The position numbers and the translations under genes were made by a program. The notes under the pieces are model-generated. The model worked only from the letters and a program-made list of their open reading frames with translations. It was not told the DNA's origin and ran no database searches. From assembly GCA_963576565.1 (NCBI GenBank), contig OY755042.1, positions 17,149,272 to 17,213,271 of the forward strand: DNA of 64,000 nt. The letters are read 5' to 3'. Shown here piece after piece: positions 1-40,900 of this stretch; position 1 is the stretch's first letter; the number at the start of each line of letters is the position of its first letter. Origin of the DNA: Aspidapion aeneum. Lineage: Eukaryota; Arthropoda; Insecta; Coleoptera; Brentidae.

Positions 1-606
1 ATATGGTATGGCAAATCACGACTCAAGTTTGCCAAATCAGATAGTACTGGATTTCGGCTTAATTTGTAATCTTAACTTTTTTATCTAGCGGGGGTAAGGG
101 CCCGATAAATTTTTTTAAACACAGGCCATCAGCCACGTCACTGCCGACTATCCGACTATACTAACAATCTTTAAACCAGCTTTTTCTTATTACACCATCT
201 AGTATTTTAGCTTATAGTTATTAAAATATAAAATATGCATTTAAAAATTAAATTAGTACAAGTTTTTTGATTTTTGAATCTTTCTTAATTGCAAGTTACG
301 ATCGTTATTAATTTCAAACAGTTGATTTACTTACTTTCAATTTAAGACATGCAATAATTTATTATTAAAATTCTTTGAGCTACCGTATTTGAAAATCCAT
401 GAATATTTTACACGAGTGACAGGGCCTGTACACAACAATTGGCTACCTTGGGTAAAGTAAAACTCTGCCGCCACCAAAACTTACACATATTTAAAAAATA
501 TCATTTATAAGTACTGTTCTGGCACCGATGAATTTTAACAAGAGCAAAACACCATTGTCTACAGCAGTGACGATAATGTGGGGAATACTGCCCTTCAAAC
601 TTTACT

Positions 607-865
607 TAATAGGGACTTATTAGAATAAAGCCATGCAATAAGAGCGTCGGGCAGTATTTATTCTTTCAAAATTGATTTACCAAAGTCGAATTTAAAATTA
701 AGTCCTTTATTTGTCCATAATTTAATGTTTTATTTAGTATTTATTTCGATTTGTATAGTAAACAAAATCCTTATGTTGAAAGAAGCTGTCTTATTCCAAT
801 GCAAAACTGTCAAAATACGGCCTGACACTATTACTGCATGGCTTTGTTGCAATAAGTCCCTATTA
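607..865. mobile_element. MITE, about 259 bp, copy 1
   Basis: Inverted ends taatagggacttatt (607-621) and its complement at 851-865. The similarity continues inward (aataaagccatgcaata against the gcatggctttgtt side). A related copy lies at 33467-33683. Confidence 0.75.
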
Positions 866-1780
866 TTTAAAGATCTTAACGTAATTTTTCAGAGACAAAA
901 AATTTTGATCATCGTCATTTTATTTAAATGATTATTATAATGGTATTTATTTGACTACATACATTTAAAACTTTTGATTTTGAAAATTTTTCTAACACAC
1001 AAAACATGCATGACGAGAGTGGCCAAAATTCTGCGCGATCTTCGGTTTACATTTTTTTTCCACGGGGAAATGAATCCGCAAGAGTGTTTCTAACCTTTAC
1101 TTTTGTTGCTCAGTTTTGTTTTAAAGAAAACTGTTTTGATAGTTTAAATTTTTTGATAAAAATAGGAAAAAAAATATTGTTAATGATCTCCACAGCACTT
1201 TAGAGAAGACTCGCCCAAAACAAAATTGACAGGCAAAAGTAAGATAACACCAGAACAATTCCCGTGGATCCATTTTTCCGTGGAAAAATGTGGTGAGCTT
1301 AAGTTTATCGATGGAAGTGACACCTCACGTCACGGCCGGCCCATCAAGAATAAAGCCTCTTGGGATTTGGTGAACGCTCACCTCACCTCATCTCACGAAC
1401 AGTCAAGAATAAGCGTCCTGGTGATGTAATGGTGTCAGTGTCGGTTTATGACGAATAGGTGGAGCTTTCCACTTCTATATTAATAATAAAAATATTCTAT
1501 AAAGAAGAAATTCACTAATTCAGTCAAATGGGCTCAATCAGGTAGGTAGCCAGTTGGCGGCGCGTGGTAAAAAGCTTTCGGAGTGCACACATTATAAATA
1601 AATAATAAATGTATTATACCTAGTTTACATATTTTCTCTTCTAATGGCAAAGATGAAAATTTAATTGTTTTTAAATATTGCACGCTAATGCTATCAGAAT
1701 TAGAAACTTCCGCCATTGTCGTAAATACCAAATTGTTGAAATCAAAACAAACCGCCAGCGCCCGACCGATAATGCCAAAT
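866..1780. other. AT-rich stretch without recognised gene
   Basis: I see no supported feature. An open frame at 1226-1429 (67 codons) has a more GC-rich second half but matches no family I know and has no splice context. Confidence 0.4.
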
Positions 1781-2091
1781 TAGTGGTGTGCAAATACTAT
1801 CTACTCGAGACTTTAATATCTGATACATTCGAAGTAATCGAATATCCTTCGACGCCAAATACTCGTTACTCGAATCCCGAATGGGACCGAAGCTGAAGTG
1901 TTACTTTCGTATCAATTGTATCGGCATTGTCCGTATGAGTAACGAGTTTGGAGTACTTGTAATCATTTGGACCGATATTTATAAATTGGATTTACCGATA
2001 ATATAATATAAATAATAATAAAATCTAATACTCGAATAGGAAGTATCAGTATCTACTCAATACTTGGAAAACTATTCGTTGCACATCACTA
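1781..2091. mobile_element. hAT-like MITE, 311 bp, with exact 8-bp target duplication
   Basis: The left end is tagtggtgtgcaa and the right end ttgcacatcacta. TGCCAAAT flanks both sides (1773-1780 and 2092-2099). Confidence 0.85.
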
Positions 2092-2099
2092 TGCCAAAT

Positions 2100-3084
2100 T
2101 GTCTAAGTGCACTAATTAAAAGTGCCCTTGAGCTCCTCTAACATGCAACGCGAACCATGAGTGCGGGGGGCGTCACGGGGGGCGGGCGGCATCGAGGCTA
2201 GTTTTTGCACAGATTTTGTGCTAGGCACTGCCGCAGGAAGGTTCAGATTCTATGTACTGTAAAATTCTATTGGGACATGTCGTCCTCTCTTTCTATATTT
2301 CGTAATTAGAATGCGACACAACATCTACGGAGCAAATAAAAGTGAATAATTAGATTCGAACTAACTATATAGCGCATCCGCCAAACACATACATACCGGG
2401 TATTAATTTATAGGTAATATTCCAGTCTTTAGAGTATTCCGTTTGGGGTAATTATTAATTAAATTTTAGTATTTTTAAAGTAAAATTTGGGAGTGCACGT
2501 GCACATGTAGGTAGCACGATGCAATTGCAATAGCGAATCTCACTGTTTGTATGACGCAGGGCTTTTCAGAGTTAACTTTTTTTCCATTGTCATTCCACCT
2601 CGAAAACTACTTTTCCAGTAAAATACAAACTAAAGTGTACATAGACAATATTGTGAAATAATGAAAAAAAATTAAATTTAAGCAATAACCCAGCGCATGA
2701 TATTGGTAATCCACGCATGTTGAAAATTTATTTGGCACAGCTCTTATGCGAAAGCGCACGACTTTTCATAGCTACCAGCAGACGCCGCCCCCATATTTCA
2801 CGTCTCTAAACTTGACGACTGAAAGCAGTTTCTATAAAATCTGTAGTATTTTGAAAAAGTATTAAACATATTATCCAAAAACTGATTCGGTTGGTTTTAA
2901 ATTGTCATAAAATGTTTATTCTGGACATACGATTCACCTACGTCATCGGGCGATGTGCACTGACACCCCGTTCCCCGCCGAAAAAATCGCTAGAAAAATT
3001 TTTAAAACTCCTAAAATCTTGACCAGATTTAATGAGATTTAATTGAGTATTGACCAGGCAACATTATATGCCGTATGAAAATTG
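2100..3084. other. Non-coding stretch with a short GC-rich patch
   Basis: No gene is visible. At 2150-2210 a G-rich patch (gtgcggggggcgtcacgggg) stands out from the AT-rich background. Confidence 0.4.
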
Positions 3085-4035
3085 GCGAGATCTGATTAGG
3101 ATCTATAAGGCCCTAATCTGGCTATTGAAAACTCAAAAGAATTCAATCTTAAGAGAAGAAAATTTTTAGCGCGAAGTTACTGTACCAGAATTAGTTAGTT
3201 TACATAAGGCATAAATTTTAAACATTTCGGTAAGTTTGATCAGCAGGAATTTTATAAGATTTTACGAGATTATACAAGAATTGAACAGGGATATTATTTT
3301 AAAAGATTCTATCAGATTTCACCAAAAACAAGCATAGGTAAGGTTTGTTGTGAGTATTTAACCAGACGAATGGTTAACCAGTTGAATAGTGACCAGTTTT
3401 GACGAGTTTTGAGCATCAAGTTTTTCTATAGGAATTTATAAGATTATATAGGTAAGTATCCAGTTTTAAGCAGTTGTGACTGGCCAATTTTTTTTATAAG
3501 AGTTTAAAAGATTTAATAAGAATGAATGCGTAAAATAAAGACCAGTTTTGGTAAGATTTTACAAGCAAGTTTTTCTATAGGAATTTAAATGATTTTATGA
3601 GTACCAATTTTTGGTAAAATCTGACCAGCAAATTTATTATTTTTCCTTTTAAGAGATAAAATCTTCTCCACTTCTGCAAATTTTTCTATAAGATACTAAT
3701 AATATGCTGACAAAAACTCCTAAAATTTCATAAGATCTCGTAAGTATCTTTTCCTGATTAGAAAACACCTCATCCTGGTGTAATCTCATAAACTTTCAGC
3801 TGATTAAATATACACACGTGACTCAGTATAGTTCGCGCGATCTGCTAGGGATTTGACGCGGATCATAAAACCATTTTTATCTGAAATCTCGTCAACTTTT
3901 GACAGATTTAGCCCGGATATGCCCTTATCAACGTACGTTTAGAAACTCATAAAAGTTCGTGATATCTGCTAGGGATTTTATGCGTAGCATGCAACAAATT
4001 TCTGGTTAAATTTTGTAAAATTTCTACAGATTTAA
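3085..4035. repeat. Degenerate internally repeated element, copy A
   Basis: Built from loosely repeated units (ttttctataggaatttaaa, gaccagttttg, tctgctagggatttga). An inverted copy lies at about 22185-23040. No coding potential. Confidence 0.7.
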
Positions 4036-5636
4036 CGTAATAATAAGCTAACAAAAACTCGTTCATGAGATATCGTAAATACTTCCTGCAGATTACAAAA
4101 CACCGCTTTCTGGTGTAATATCATGAACCTTCAACAGTTTAAAATATGTATTTTAAACTGGTGAAAGTTCGCAAGATTTTACTTGAAAGTTGTGTTTCAT
4201 AATCCGCAGAAAATATCTACGAGCAGATCTCATGAACTTTCACGATTTTTTTTACGAGATTTGATGCGGCATTTTTGACGGTTGTAAATACTCTCACGAA
4301 CTTCTTAACATCAAAATGGATAGCTAACGCTCGTTATAATAAATCACTGAACTATGAGTCTGACGTTGTGGATCCTATTTTGGTGCAACATTGATTTCAG
4401 TGTTAGCACACCTATACACTTGAAATTGAGTAAGAAATCGTTGAACTTTTGTCTATGACTGGTATAATATTTGGAAGATATACAAATAAAACTTTGGTAA
4501 AATCCGTAAAAATTACAGTTAAAAAAACGAACTTTATAAAATTCTAGAATGATCAGTTAATTCACACAAAACACGGTGGAGCTCAGTGGTGGTTTGGGTG
4601 CGAAAAAACAGGGGTCTAAGGTGGCGCCGCGGTGATCGAACTTCGAAAGCCAGAGTGTCCAAACTGGCAAACCCTCGTAAGTCAAACTTACAATCCCCAA
4701 AAACAAAACAGTGTTAACAACAGAAGTGGGCAAGCACATACTGCAGTGATTTTTAGGTTTTTCCGCGATATATATCAGCAATCCAAATCCGTGCATCCAT
4801 TTGATAAAAATATGGGGGTCGGGCAGATACACGGTTGCCCTGGTTTTGTTGAAGGCTCTGCCAGTGGTACATATATCAAAGTAAATACCAGTTTTTGATA
4901 CTCGTATTACGTTCTTGGCGATCAACGAAATTGGTAAATCCCATAATTACAAACTTTTATTCAAATATGCAAAGCAGGAGATTGTAAATGAGTTAATAAG
5001 AATCTGTTTTTAAAACTAATTTGTTTGTAATTTTTTAAAACTTATTAAAAACCATGATAATTACCAGTACATAATTATGTGCTTTATAATACTAACAGTA
5101 GGTAACTAACAGATGTTTTGCAAGTTTGTAGGTGTAAAAGTGTTAAAAAAGTATATTTTATATAAAACACTTTGTAAGTTATATAAAATTTGTTAATAAT
5201 AATTACTCGCTAAAAGCTTTTGAACAGTTCTCATCCAGATACACATATAAGATTAGGAAAAAATTGTTGTTTTTGCCCTGCAGTCAATTTTAGAAAAATA
5301 TGTGCTATTTCTAAGGTACTTTAAAAGTTTTAATTAAATTTTATAATCTTAATAATCTCTTATCCTTAAAATATTTGGTGGAATGTAGTGATGGTGCGGA
5401 AGAATATATTTCACTCAAAGTTCATGTATAGTATCAAAAATATCTTAAAATCCTTAGTTCTCCTACATATAAAAGCCCATCTAAAGTGCCAACTCCAAAA
5501 ACAGGTAATTTTTCAGGAACAAGCAAATAGTTTCTTATCTACTTATTAAAACATAATATACTACGCAAAAGTGAGAACAGACTAGTCAAATATATAGTTG
5601 AACAATAATGGACATTGAAGTTTAAATCTAAATGCA
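4036..5636. other. Non-coding AT-rich stretch
   Basis: Open frames on both strands at 4557-4925 match no family I recognise and overlap antisense to each other. No repeat structure stands out. Confidence 0.35.
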
Positions 5637-7164
5637 CAGGGTTGCCAACCGTCCCGGGACTGTCCCGTATTTAGACATAAAGCCCACTTGTTCTGCCAAG
5701 GGTGCATAGGGGACAATTAAATTACTATTATTTACCCAACAGGGAAACAAATCTAACCTAACCTTACTAACTTTGAAACTGAGTTTTCTGTGAAAAACAG
5801 CGAAATAACCTGGCAGAGTTTACGGAAATCCTAACTAATTTAAAGGGTGAACACCCGTTTCCCACCTACAACTTTGTCTTGAAATGGTATGCCAGTAATG
5901 TGACGCGTGCGTGGGCACGCACGAGAAAGTCGTAGGTGGAAACCGGGTTTAAGAGCAAAACTAATTAAGCCTTTAAAAATTAAATTGGTACAGGGTTTTT
6001 TTAAATATTTGAACTATATTTTGCGGTTTTGATTTTGAAAAAGTTTTGTATTAATTTTTCTTTCTTTAATTTTACTTGTTGTTTATTGGTTTAGGTCCTT
6101 GCATTATTTTGTAATTTGGTATTTGAGAATTTGCTGTCTTTGTTTTGTCAATTTATCTAATTTTGTTTATTTTTTATTTTTTTCGACAGATACCGAAAGT
6201 AGGTTCGGCATTGCGGTATTTGCATTTGATCAAATCGCAGAACTGAGGGATTTATGATCAGCTGAACGCAGATTGGTCGAAGCAAATTGAAGATTCAGGG
6301 GAAAAAACGATGAAATTCCATTTTCGGTCGAAAATAAAGTAATCAGTGTAAAATATAGATTCATACGTATATTTTACTATACCATACCAAAAGGAGGAAA
6401 AATGCTGACAGTCACGAGTTACCATGACTTGAAAATACATTGCACTTGGAAAAAACGATAAAAAAGTCCACGCGTCAGGGGAACTTCCACTTCTGCGTTG
6501 AAGCGCTTCTTTGCCTAAATATAGAGACAGAAAAGCTGTCTAAATTTTGTGGACGTGAAGCACAAAACTACTTGAGAAGCTTGTCTCATTAAACAACATG
6601 TAATTTTGTCTTTGTTCGATTTTTTGTAACTTTTTTGAATAAAAGACTTGGGGAAATATCGAAGAAAGTCACTGGACTCTCATCATTTTTTCCTAGTATT
6701 TTTTGACATAGCTCTAAGTTATTGATAAAAGTAATCAAGTTTTTCACGTAATTTGTTCTAATTAAACATTATGCCAATTTAAACATTATAAATAACTATC
6801 TGAGAGTGATCTATTTACGCAATGACTTTTCAATATGGAACCAAAGGGTTTCTGAACAAAAATTTGAGTTTTCTCGAAATCATGGTCCATTGACTTTCAT
6901 CGTTCTTTCCCCTGACTCTTCAAATGTAATTACCGAACAGACAAATAGAGATACTGTTCTTACCCACAACTTAAGCATAGTTCTCGTCAGATATGTGTAT
7001 GCTACAGGTTTTTTCACTTTCAAGTAGTTTCAAATTCTTAATTTTTTGAAAAAAAAAATACGAAAAAAAAAATTAATAAACATAACCTCAAACAAACAGA
7101 AAAATCTGAAAGATCCGTCTAAAAATCGGAAGACGCTGATTTGGGTCAGATCAAACTGGATTCA

Positions 7165-7560
7165 TTTACCGAACTATTTAGATTTACCTCCACTACCTCG
7201 GCTCAATTCAATGGTTTTTTGTGCTTTGTGCGAATTTGCATTGTCTTGGTGGAGGATGATTCGTTGCTCAGGGTTTGTTTTTCGAAGGTCAGCGATGACT
7301 TTCGGCAAACAAATGGTGATGTGCCAATTGGCGGTAACCGTCCTTTGATCTTCCAGAGGAATTGTTACTACATGACCTGCTTTTGAGACAAATGTCGCAA
7401 CCATCTTTTTGGATACACTTTGAGAATGGATGACTTTTGTTGGCTTTTCTTCATCAAAACAGACGACTGACGCTTATTTTCGAGTTCATATGAATAAATC
7501 CACGATTCATCTCTACTGACAATGCTGTAGCGCCAAACAAATTTACTTACCCCCCACTTG
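7165..7560 (-). pseudogene. mariner transposase remnant (C-terminal half)
   Basis: Minus-strand translation gives SRDESWIYSYELENKRQSS, then after a frame change near 7390 MVATFVSKAGHVVTIPLED and RIILHQDNANSHKA, matching the mariner catalytic region (DESWIY..., HxDNAxxH). The N-terminal half is missing and a frameshift is present. Confidence 0.8.
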
Positions 7561-7575
7561 CAACAAATCACTCCG

Positions 7576-7864
7576 AACACTCCAAACGTGCAGAGCGCGA
7601 GGCAACAAATGTTGTAAGTGAGTACGTCGCAAAACTGCACAATGAGTGTGTTCGCTTATTGAGTACGAGTCTTTGCCATGCTTATAAGATTTTGCAATCG
7701 CGGAACAAGGCGCGCAGAGCAAACAGTACAAACAGGACAAACATTTGCGCACGAATGTTTGTTGCATTCGGTGCAAAGTGCGCGGAGTGTTGGGAGTGTT
7801 CGTAGTGTGAACACTCCAAATACACAGAGCGCGCTGCAACAAATGTTTGAAGTGAGTACGTCGC
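7576..7864. repeat. Pair of 55-bp direct repeats 234 bp apart
   Basis: The segment aacactccaaacgtgcagag... to ...gagtacgtcgc at 7576-7630 recurs at 7810-7864 with few changes. It lies upstream of the mariner remnant, in a stretch rich in GCGC and TGTTCG. Confidence 0.7.
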
Positions 7865-8615
7865 GGCAAACGCACGAAACATTTTTCGAGGCTCGTCGGT
7901 AAATCAGAATGGAATTACCGAACGGATTTAGAGCAGTCGGACGGATCAGATTTAAATACCGAGGGTACCTACTACTCCTCCCCACTTCCCGACCTATAAC
8001 TAATATCGTTTTCGACCAACGATCAAAAACCGATTCCGAGCGATCCGACATCAATCTCAAAAAGATTGGTTTGTTCGATATAAGCGTCGCGTCACTACCG
8101 CTAAACATTTGCTCCCAAACCTCAGAGGGATTGATCTTTCTTACCCTCTGTCCTGTGATGGGTCAAAGGATTTGGACCAAAACAATAAACATAACCTTAC
8201 TTTTTTGTTTTTCTGTGATCTTTTCTTTCTTAGTTTTTGTGTAGTGCAAAAAGTTAATACAGAATGCAAAATTATGCATTTAGACAAGTTTTTGATCGCC
8301 CAGCTCAAGTTCTGAACACGAATAAAAATTTTACAGGATGTCTCGTTGTTGCATTAAAAAATCTAAGTGGAGGTAATAGTCAACGGAAAAATTATTTGTA
8401 TTATAATTTTTTTTGTAGGGGCGGTAGTTCTGCTATTTTCCTTTTAAATATTAAAAAAAGTGCATATTTTTGGTTCTAGGGGGCTAATTTCCAAGTTACC
8501 ACCTCCTCAAGTCCGCGCTTGGGTCGAGATCAGTGTTGATCGAAAATGGTATAAGTAATCTAAGTGAAACATAGTGTCCCGTATTAAAAAATTCAAATAT
8601 TGGCAATCCTGTAAA

Positions 8616-8835
8616 TGCATCCGTGATATGCATCCGTTGTGTAGGTAGGGCAAACCACTTTAATGCATAACGAATACCGCGTTGCCAAGGGATAGGACGT
8701 TGCTAGTTGTATTTTCAAATGAAGGCACGGTACCACGTGATCAATATCAACCAATGAATTTTTAGGGAATAAAATCAGCCTAAAATTTTATTGGTTGAAA
8801 TTGATCACATATTCAACGGATGTGTATGCTTGTGA
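8616..8835. mobile_element. Palindromic MITE next to the hAT right end
   Basis: Inner arms gtgatcaatatcaaccaat and attggttgaaattgatcac (8743-8806) and outer arms with atgcatccgttg and caacggatgtgtatgc indicate a foldback MITE. Confidence 0.55.
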
Positions 8836-9209
8836 ATCCAGCCCAATTTTCCTCAATATTAATTAACAGTTGTTAAATAGAGCCCATAAACAGTTAACGA
8901 ACTGATTTGCCAACCGAGGCAACCATAAAATATTTTATTTTCGGGGCATCTTAGATTGGATTTGATATGGTTGTTTACAAGTGACTGATTCGAAGTTCTT
9001 CTGAAAGGATAAGGTTGAAAACCGTGTATACATAACATATTTTGAAGAAATAGAGACACGAGAACCCTATCAAATTTATTTAAGTGAATATCAAAGGAGG
9101 GAAATATCGATCCTCTATACTCTAGCCCTGTTTAGAGAGAGACGCACCTTCCGTCCTTGTTAATTCATAAGCACAGGGGGTGACAAACGTGATAACATAA
9201 ATTATTATA

Positions 9210-9816
9210 AAAAAGTTCCACGGGCAAGACCTCAGAGGTAAAGGTAGCTCGAGGACGCGTTTCTGCCTCATTAGGCTTCATTCAGCCCGAGCATAACCAT
9301 AAAATGGAAGGAGATGAAATGATGATGTGGATATCTGAAAATAGAATATGAAATATGTCATTTACTGAGGAGAGACCAACTGTCAATTTGCAGCTTCGGT
9401 CAGGGTTGCCTCAGTTTTGAGGCTAATTTTGACGTCGCGACGGAGACAGATATAATATGCTCCCAGAAAACAGCCTGAGCCCTGGATTTTTTAAATTTGA
9501 AGGAAGTTCACGAGGTAAAATTTTTTACAAAAAAGTTTCACGGGCAAGACCTCAGAGGTAAAGGTAGCTCGGGGACGCGTTTCTGCCTCATTAGGCTTCA
9601 TTCAGCCCGAGCATAACCATAAAATGGAAGGAGATGAAATGATGATGTGGATATCTGAAAATTGAATATGAAATATGCCATTTACTGAGGAGAGACCAAC
9701 TGTCAATTTGCAGCTTCGGTCAATTTGCAGCTTCTATAAAGGTCCCCGAGCTACCTTTACCTCTGAGGTCTTGCCCGTGAAACTTTTTTGTAAAAACTTT
9801 TTACCTCGTGAACTTC
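9210..9816. repeat. Direct duplication plus inverted arm
   Basis: 9210-9401 and 9531-9722 are about 190-bp near-identical direct repeats (gggcaagacctcagaggtaa, gcataaccataaaatggaag). A third, inverted arm at 9742-9816 complements 9504-9575. Confidence 0.8.
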
Positions 9817-10164
9817 AAACAAGCGCTAAAGTAAGTCGTTTTCGAAATATTTCCGTTTTTAGTGTTCGATGCCGCAACGGAATACTGAAATTATTTTGAA
9901 TGACTATTTCACTAGAGTGTTTTACACTGGCAAAATGTCATAGCAACACGGCAAGTTTTCTACTGACTATTGTTCTCAAAGCTTTATGTAAGTTTGTTGC
10001 TTTTCGGCAATTTTTTAATTTAAAAATTTTTAACCCTGTATCTCTGAAAGGGAGCAATTTTTGGCTAAGGTAATTTGCACTAAATCGACTTATTTTGACC
10101 TTTTGACAGGATGATGACGACCTCGAATATATGAAACGAAAACTAATAGAAGAGTAGAATAAGT

Positions 10165-10710
10165 GGGGACCAGAGGTTTTGATCCTCTGATGAGTATAAA
10201 TACTTAGGTCTAAAAATTACTGCTGACGGAACACTAGACAAAGCTATAAAAGATCGAAACGTACAAGGAAGAAAAGCAATAACTTTATTAAATGGAATAA
10301 TTTGGAAACAAAGTAAATAAAAAATAAAAGTAAAAAGTATTATTACATATGGCTCAGAAGTATAGCCAATCAAAGATAGAACAGAAAAAATGCTTTCCGC
10401 TACGGAGATGGACTATTGGAGAAGTGCAGCAGGGAAATCAAAAAGAGAAAGAGTTACAAATCAAAGAATGACAGTGGGTGAACCTACATTAGTGGATGAT
10501 ATAAGAACAAAAAAACTGGTGTGGTACGGACACAGAATAGATGATGGAAGACTACCTAGTTAACAAATACTACAATGAAAACAATGGAAACCAATAACGA
10601 TGCCGAGGAGAAGCTGAAGAGAACGAATAGACAGTGAAATAAGAATAAGAGGCCTAGATGATGAATTATGGGCAAACAGAAACGAGTGGAGATTGGGTAT
10701 CGAAATATGT
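10165..10710 (+). pseudogene. LINE reverse-transcriptase C-terminal remnant
   Basis: Conceptual reading with stops gives YLGLKITADGTL, LNGIIWKQ, ERVTNQRMTVG, KKLVWYGHRIDDGRLP and RIRGLDDELW, the C-terminal part of an insect LINE ORF2 (RTE-like, tentative). Confidence 0.75.
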
Positions 10711-11045
10711 AGAACGTTGTGAAAGCGATAAATATATACTATTAAAGATAACCTTGACCTAGAAACATTTATGAAAGATTTGTTATCTGGAATAATTGAT
10801 CCGGTCGAATGGGCCTAGAAGCCAAAAAACGTATCAAGAAAATATCATTGCCGACAAAAAACATATGCTTAAATATTTTCTATGCAAAATATTAACTTTT
10901 CGGTTTAAAGCTGCATCATTACTTATTGGACTGCAGAATATATTATTTTATGTTCAACTTTTAAATACTTAATAACTTTGCTTATTTATATTTTTCTTGC
11001 TACAGGCAATATAGAAGAGGAGGCGGTGAAGATTTTACTTATTTA

Positions 11046-11521
11046 TTTGTCAGCAAAATTCGATAAAACTGTTCCTTGATCAATTCTAAGCAAAATTTGT
11101 TAAATGAACGGTGGAGGGTTTTCCTATGGGTTTATGCGCAAAATGCAAAAAAAGTTTTAAATTCGAGGAATTTTTTTCTTAGTAATACATATATGTTTAT
11201 TAGTGAAGGCTACACTTAAGCTAAGTATAAAAAAGTATAAGTATAGGAAATATATCTGGGCAAATTGTCAAAAAATTAAATATTCAATTTTTGACATTTT
11301 TTCCATAGATATCTCCCATATTTAGAGATAAGTCATACTATTTTTTATACTAAGCTTAAGTATGGCTTTCACTAAATATGCATTATTACAAAAAAAAAAT
11401 CCTCAAATTTATAACTTTTTTTGCATTTTGCGAATAAACCCATCGGAAAATAGGAGGGTTTAAATAGATATTTTTTCTTAGAATTGCTCACTAAACAATT
11501 CTATTAATGTTTGCTGACAAA
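11046..11521. mobile_element. Palindromic MITE, 476 bp, just upstream of first visible pdm3 exon
   Basis: The arms are about 115 bp. tttgtcagcaaa (11046) pairs with tttgctgacaaa (11510-11521). caattctaag pairs with cttagaattg. gggtttatgcgcaaaatgca pairs with tgcattttgcgaataaaccc. It ends 85 bp before the exon. Confidence 0.8.
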
Positions 11522-11606
11522 GAAAATAGGTTCCAACAAATTTCACGGCCTCCCCTACTAATAAAATTAAAGTTTCCGACTTGTCAATATGCATTTTCAT
11601 TTCCAG

Positions 11607-39369
<27,763 letters not shown>

Positions 39370-40900
39370 TTCCTGTTACATGCGATTCCACTAGTAGGTA
39401 ACATTTCGACAGTCCAAAAATACCAATCAAAACGCAGAGTTATTCATATTTTAGTATTGGACAATACTCAGCTTGTGGTATTTTCTTAATTCTGAACGGC
39501 AATAATGAAAGTTGCATACTTGTAAATTATGCCTACTTTAAATGTTTTAATAGTTTTTAAACGTCGATTATCCAATTATCAGGATGGGCACTCACCAATT
39601 CGCCCCTGCCGATTCACCGTCGACCAAACTCGCTGCCGGGCTTACTTGCCGCCGCCGCGCCATAGTTTTCGTTTATTGTGTGTGTTACTAAATATTTTTT
39701 AGAAAAAAATATTTTTTATAAATAATTTTTTTGAAAAACAATTAGCGGCGAGTTGGGTAGACCGCGGTGAATCGGCAGTGTCAAATTGTCCCAGACCCTT
39801 TAGGATTAAAGATCCAGTTGCTAAATTAAAAATCAATTTGTGCTGTATATATGTTTTGAATGAAATTATAAAAAAAACTTACTGTATCATTTGAAAATTA
39901 AAAATGTTGATTACATTATAGAAGAATTTGCGAACTTTGAGATGGCGTTGTATAATAAATCACTAAGGATCTAATACTAAATAAGTATACGATTTAGACA
40001 AAAAATAAGGCAATATATACTAGAATAGTGTCCTGATACTAACATATCTAAAGTAAGAGAAATATAAGTGATAGAAAATATTTTTATATTTACAAAAATT
40101 TCGGAAGCACAAAATTAATAATTCTAAAAATTATATTTTTAAGGAAAAGCTATTTTCAATTTGGATATCAAAATTGATATTTTCGGGCAAAAGTCAATTT
40201 TTTGTTTAATTTAATACCAAATAAATTAAGATTTATCATATGTAAAAATCATAATATACTCTACAGTAAGGGGCAACTTATTATGTCAAAGTTTACCCCC
40301 GAAGTGAAACCAAAGTTCCTATTAGTTTCTTAGTTTATTAATAAGTAAGTTAATGTAAATATAGAAATTATGTAAAATAAATGATGAGATTACTAATATT
40401 AAAAATAGTCTGTAAAACAGATCTAATTTTGTTTTTTATTTTAAAATAAAATACATTTTTATGACTTTTCATAAAAACATTTCTGGATATTATGTAATAA
40501 AGCCTAAATGTGGCCTAGTATATTAGTGTTATTTCTTTTACAGAGTCACAGAAATTTATTTTAATTTATTTATGTTTTTCTTGTAACCACAAACTAGTTT
40601 TATTAAATTATAAGTACTCTAGGAAGTTAAGGATTTTTTTAAACGACCTGGGTTGCTGCTTTTTTATACAACCCAATCGATCTCAAAAAAGTTAAATTTG
40701 GATTAATACAATTTGCGGTATTATTATTTTATGTATTATAGGACGGTATTAGCTCTAAAAGAATTTAGGCAAAAATAGAGAGACAAAATGTAAAAATTAT
40801 GTGAAAAGTTGTGTTGTAAGGATTTGTTCGTATATTAGAAAACTATGTATAAATTTTGAACCAAAATAAAGAGTCCTTGTCATATAAAGTATATATTGAG
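39370..40900 (+). other. pdm3 3'UTR (inferred extent)
   Basis: AT-rich non-coding sequence follows the pdm3 stop. Two AATAAA signals are visible, at 40376-40381 and 40865-40870. The second is followed by a plausible cleavage context (gagtccttgtcatata), so the transcript probably ends near 40890. A foldback element lies inside the UTR at 39585-39798. The extent is an inference. Confidence 0.45.
39585..39798. mobile_element. Small foldback relative in the pdm3 3'UTR
   Basis: The left arm ccaattcgcccctgccgatt and caccgtcgaccaaactcgc pairs with the right arm gcgagttgggtagaccgcgg, tgaatcggcagtg. The module style matches 34884-35689. Confidence 0.7.

Larger units (their letters stand above)
5637..8611. 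mobile_element. hAT-like element, 2975 bp, with exact 8-bp target duplication
   Basis: The ends are CAGGGTTGCCAA at 5637 and its near-complement (ttggcaatcctg) ending 8611. TAAATGCA flanks both sides (5629-5636 and 8612-8619). No hAT transposase is visible inside. The interior holds a mariner remnant and duplicated segments. Confidence 0.85.

Noticed and set aside
1226..1429. 67-codon frame as a possible upstream pdm3 exon
   Set aside because: No matching splice sites in the needed phase and no POU6 similarity.
4557..4925. Overlapping open frames of 122 and 88 codons on opposite strands
   Set aside because: No recognisable domain, no splice or promoter context, mutual antisense overlap.
11507..11606. 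ATG at 11507 as the start of pdm3
   Set aside because: It lies in a palindromic MITE. A strong acceptor at 11605-11606 and the regular exon phase show the exon begins at 11607.
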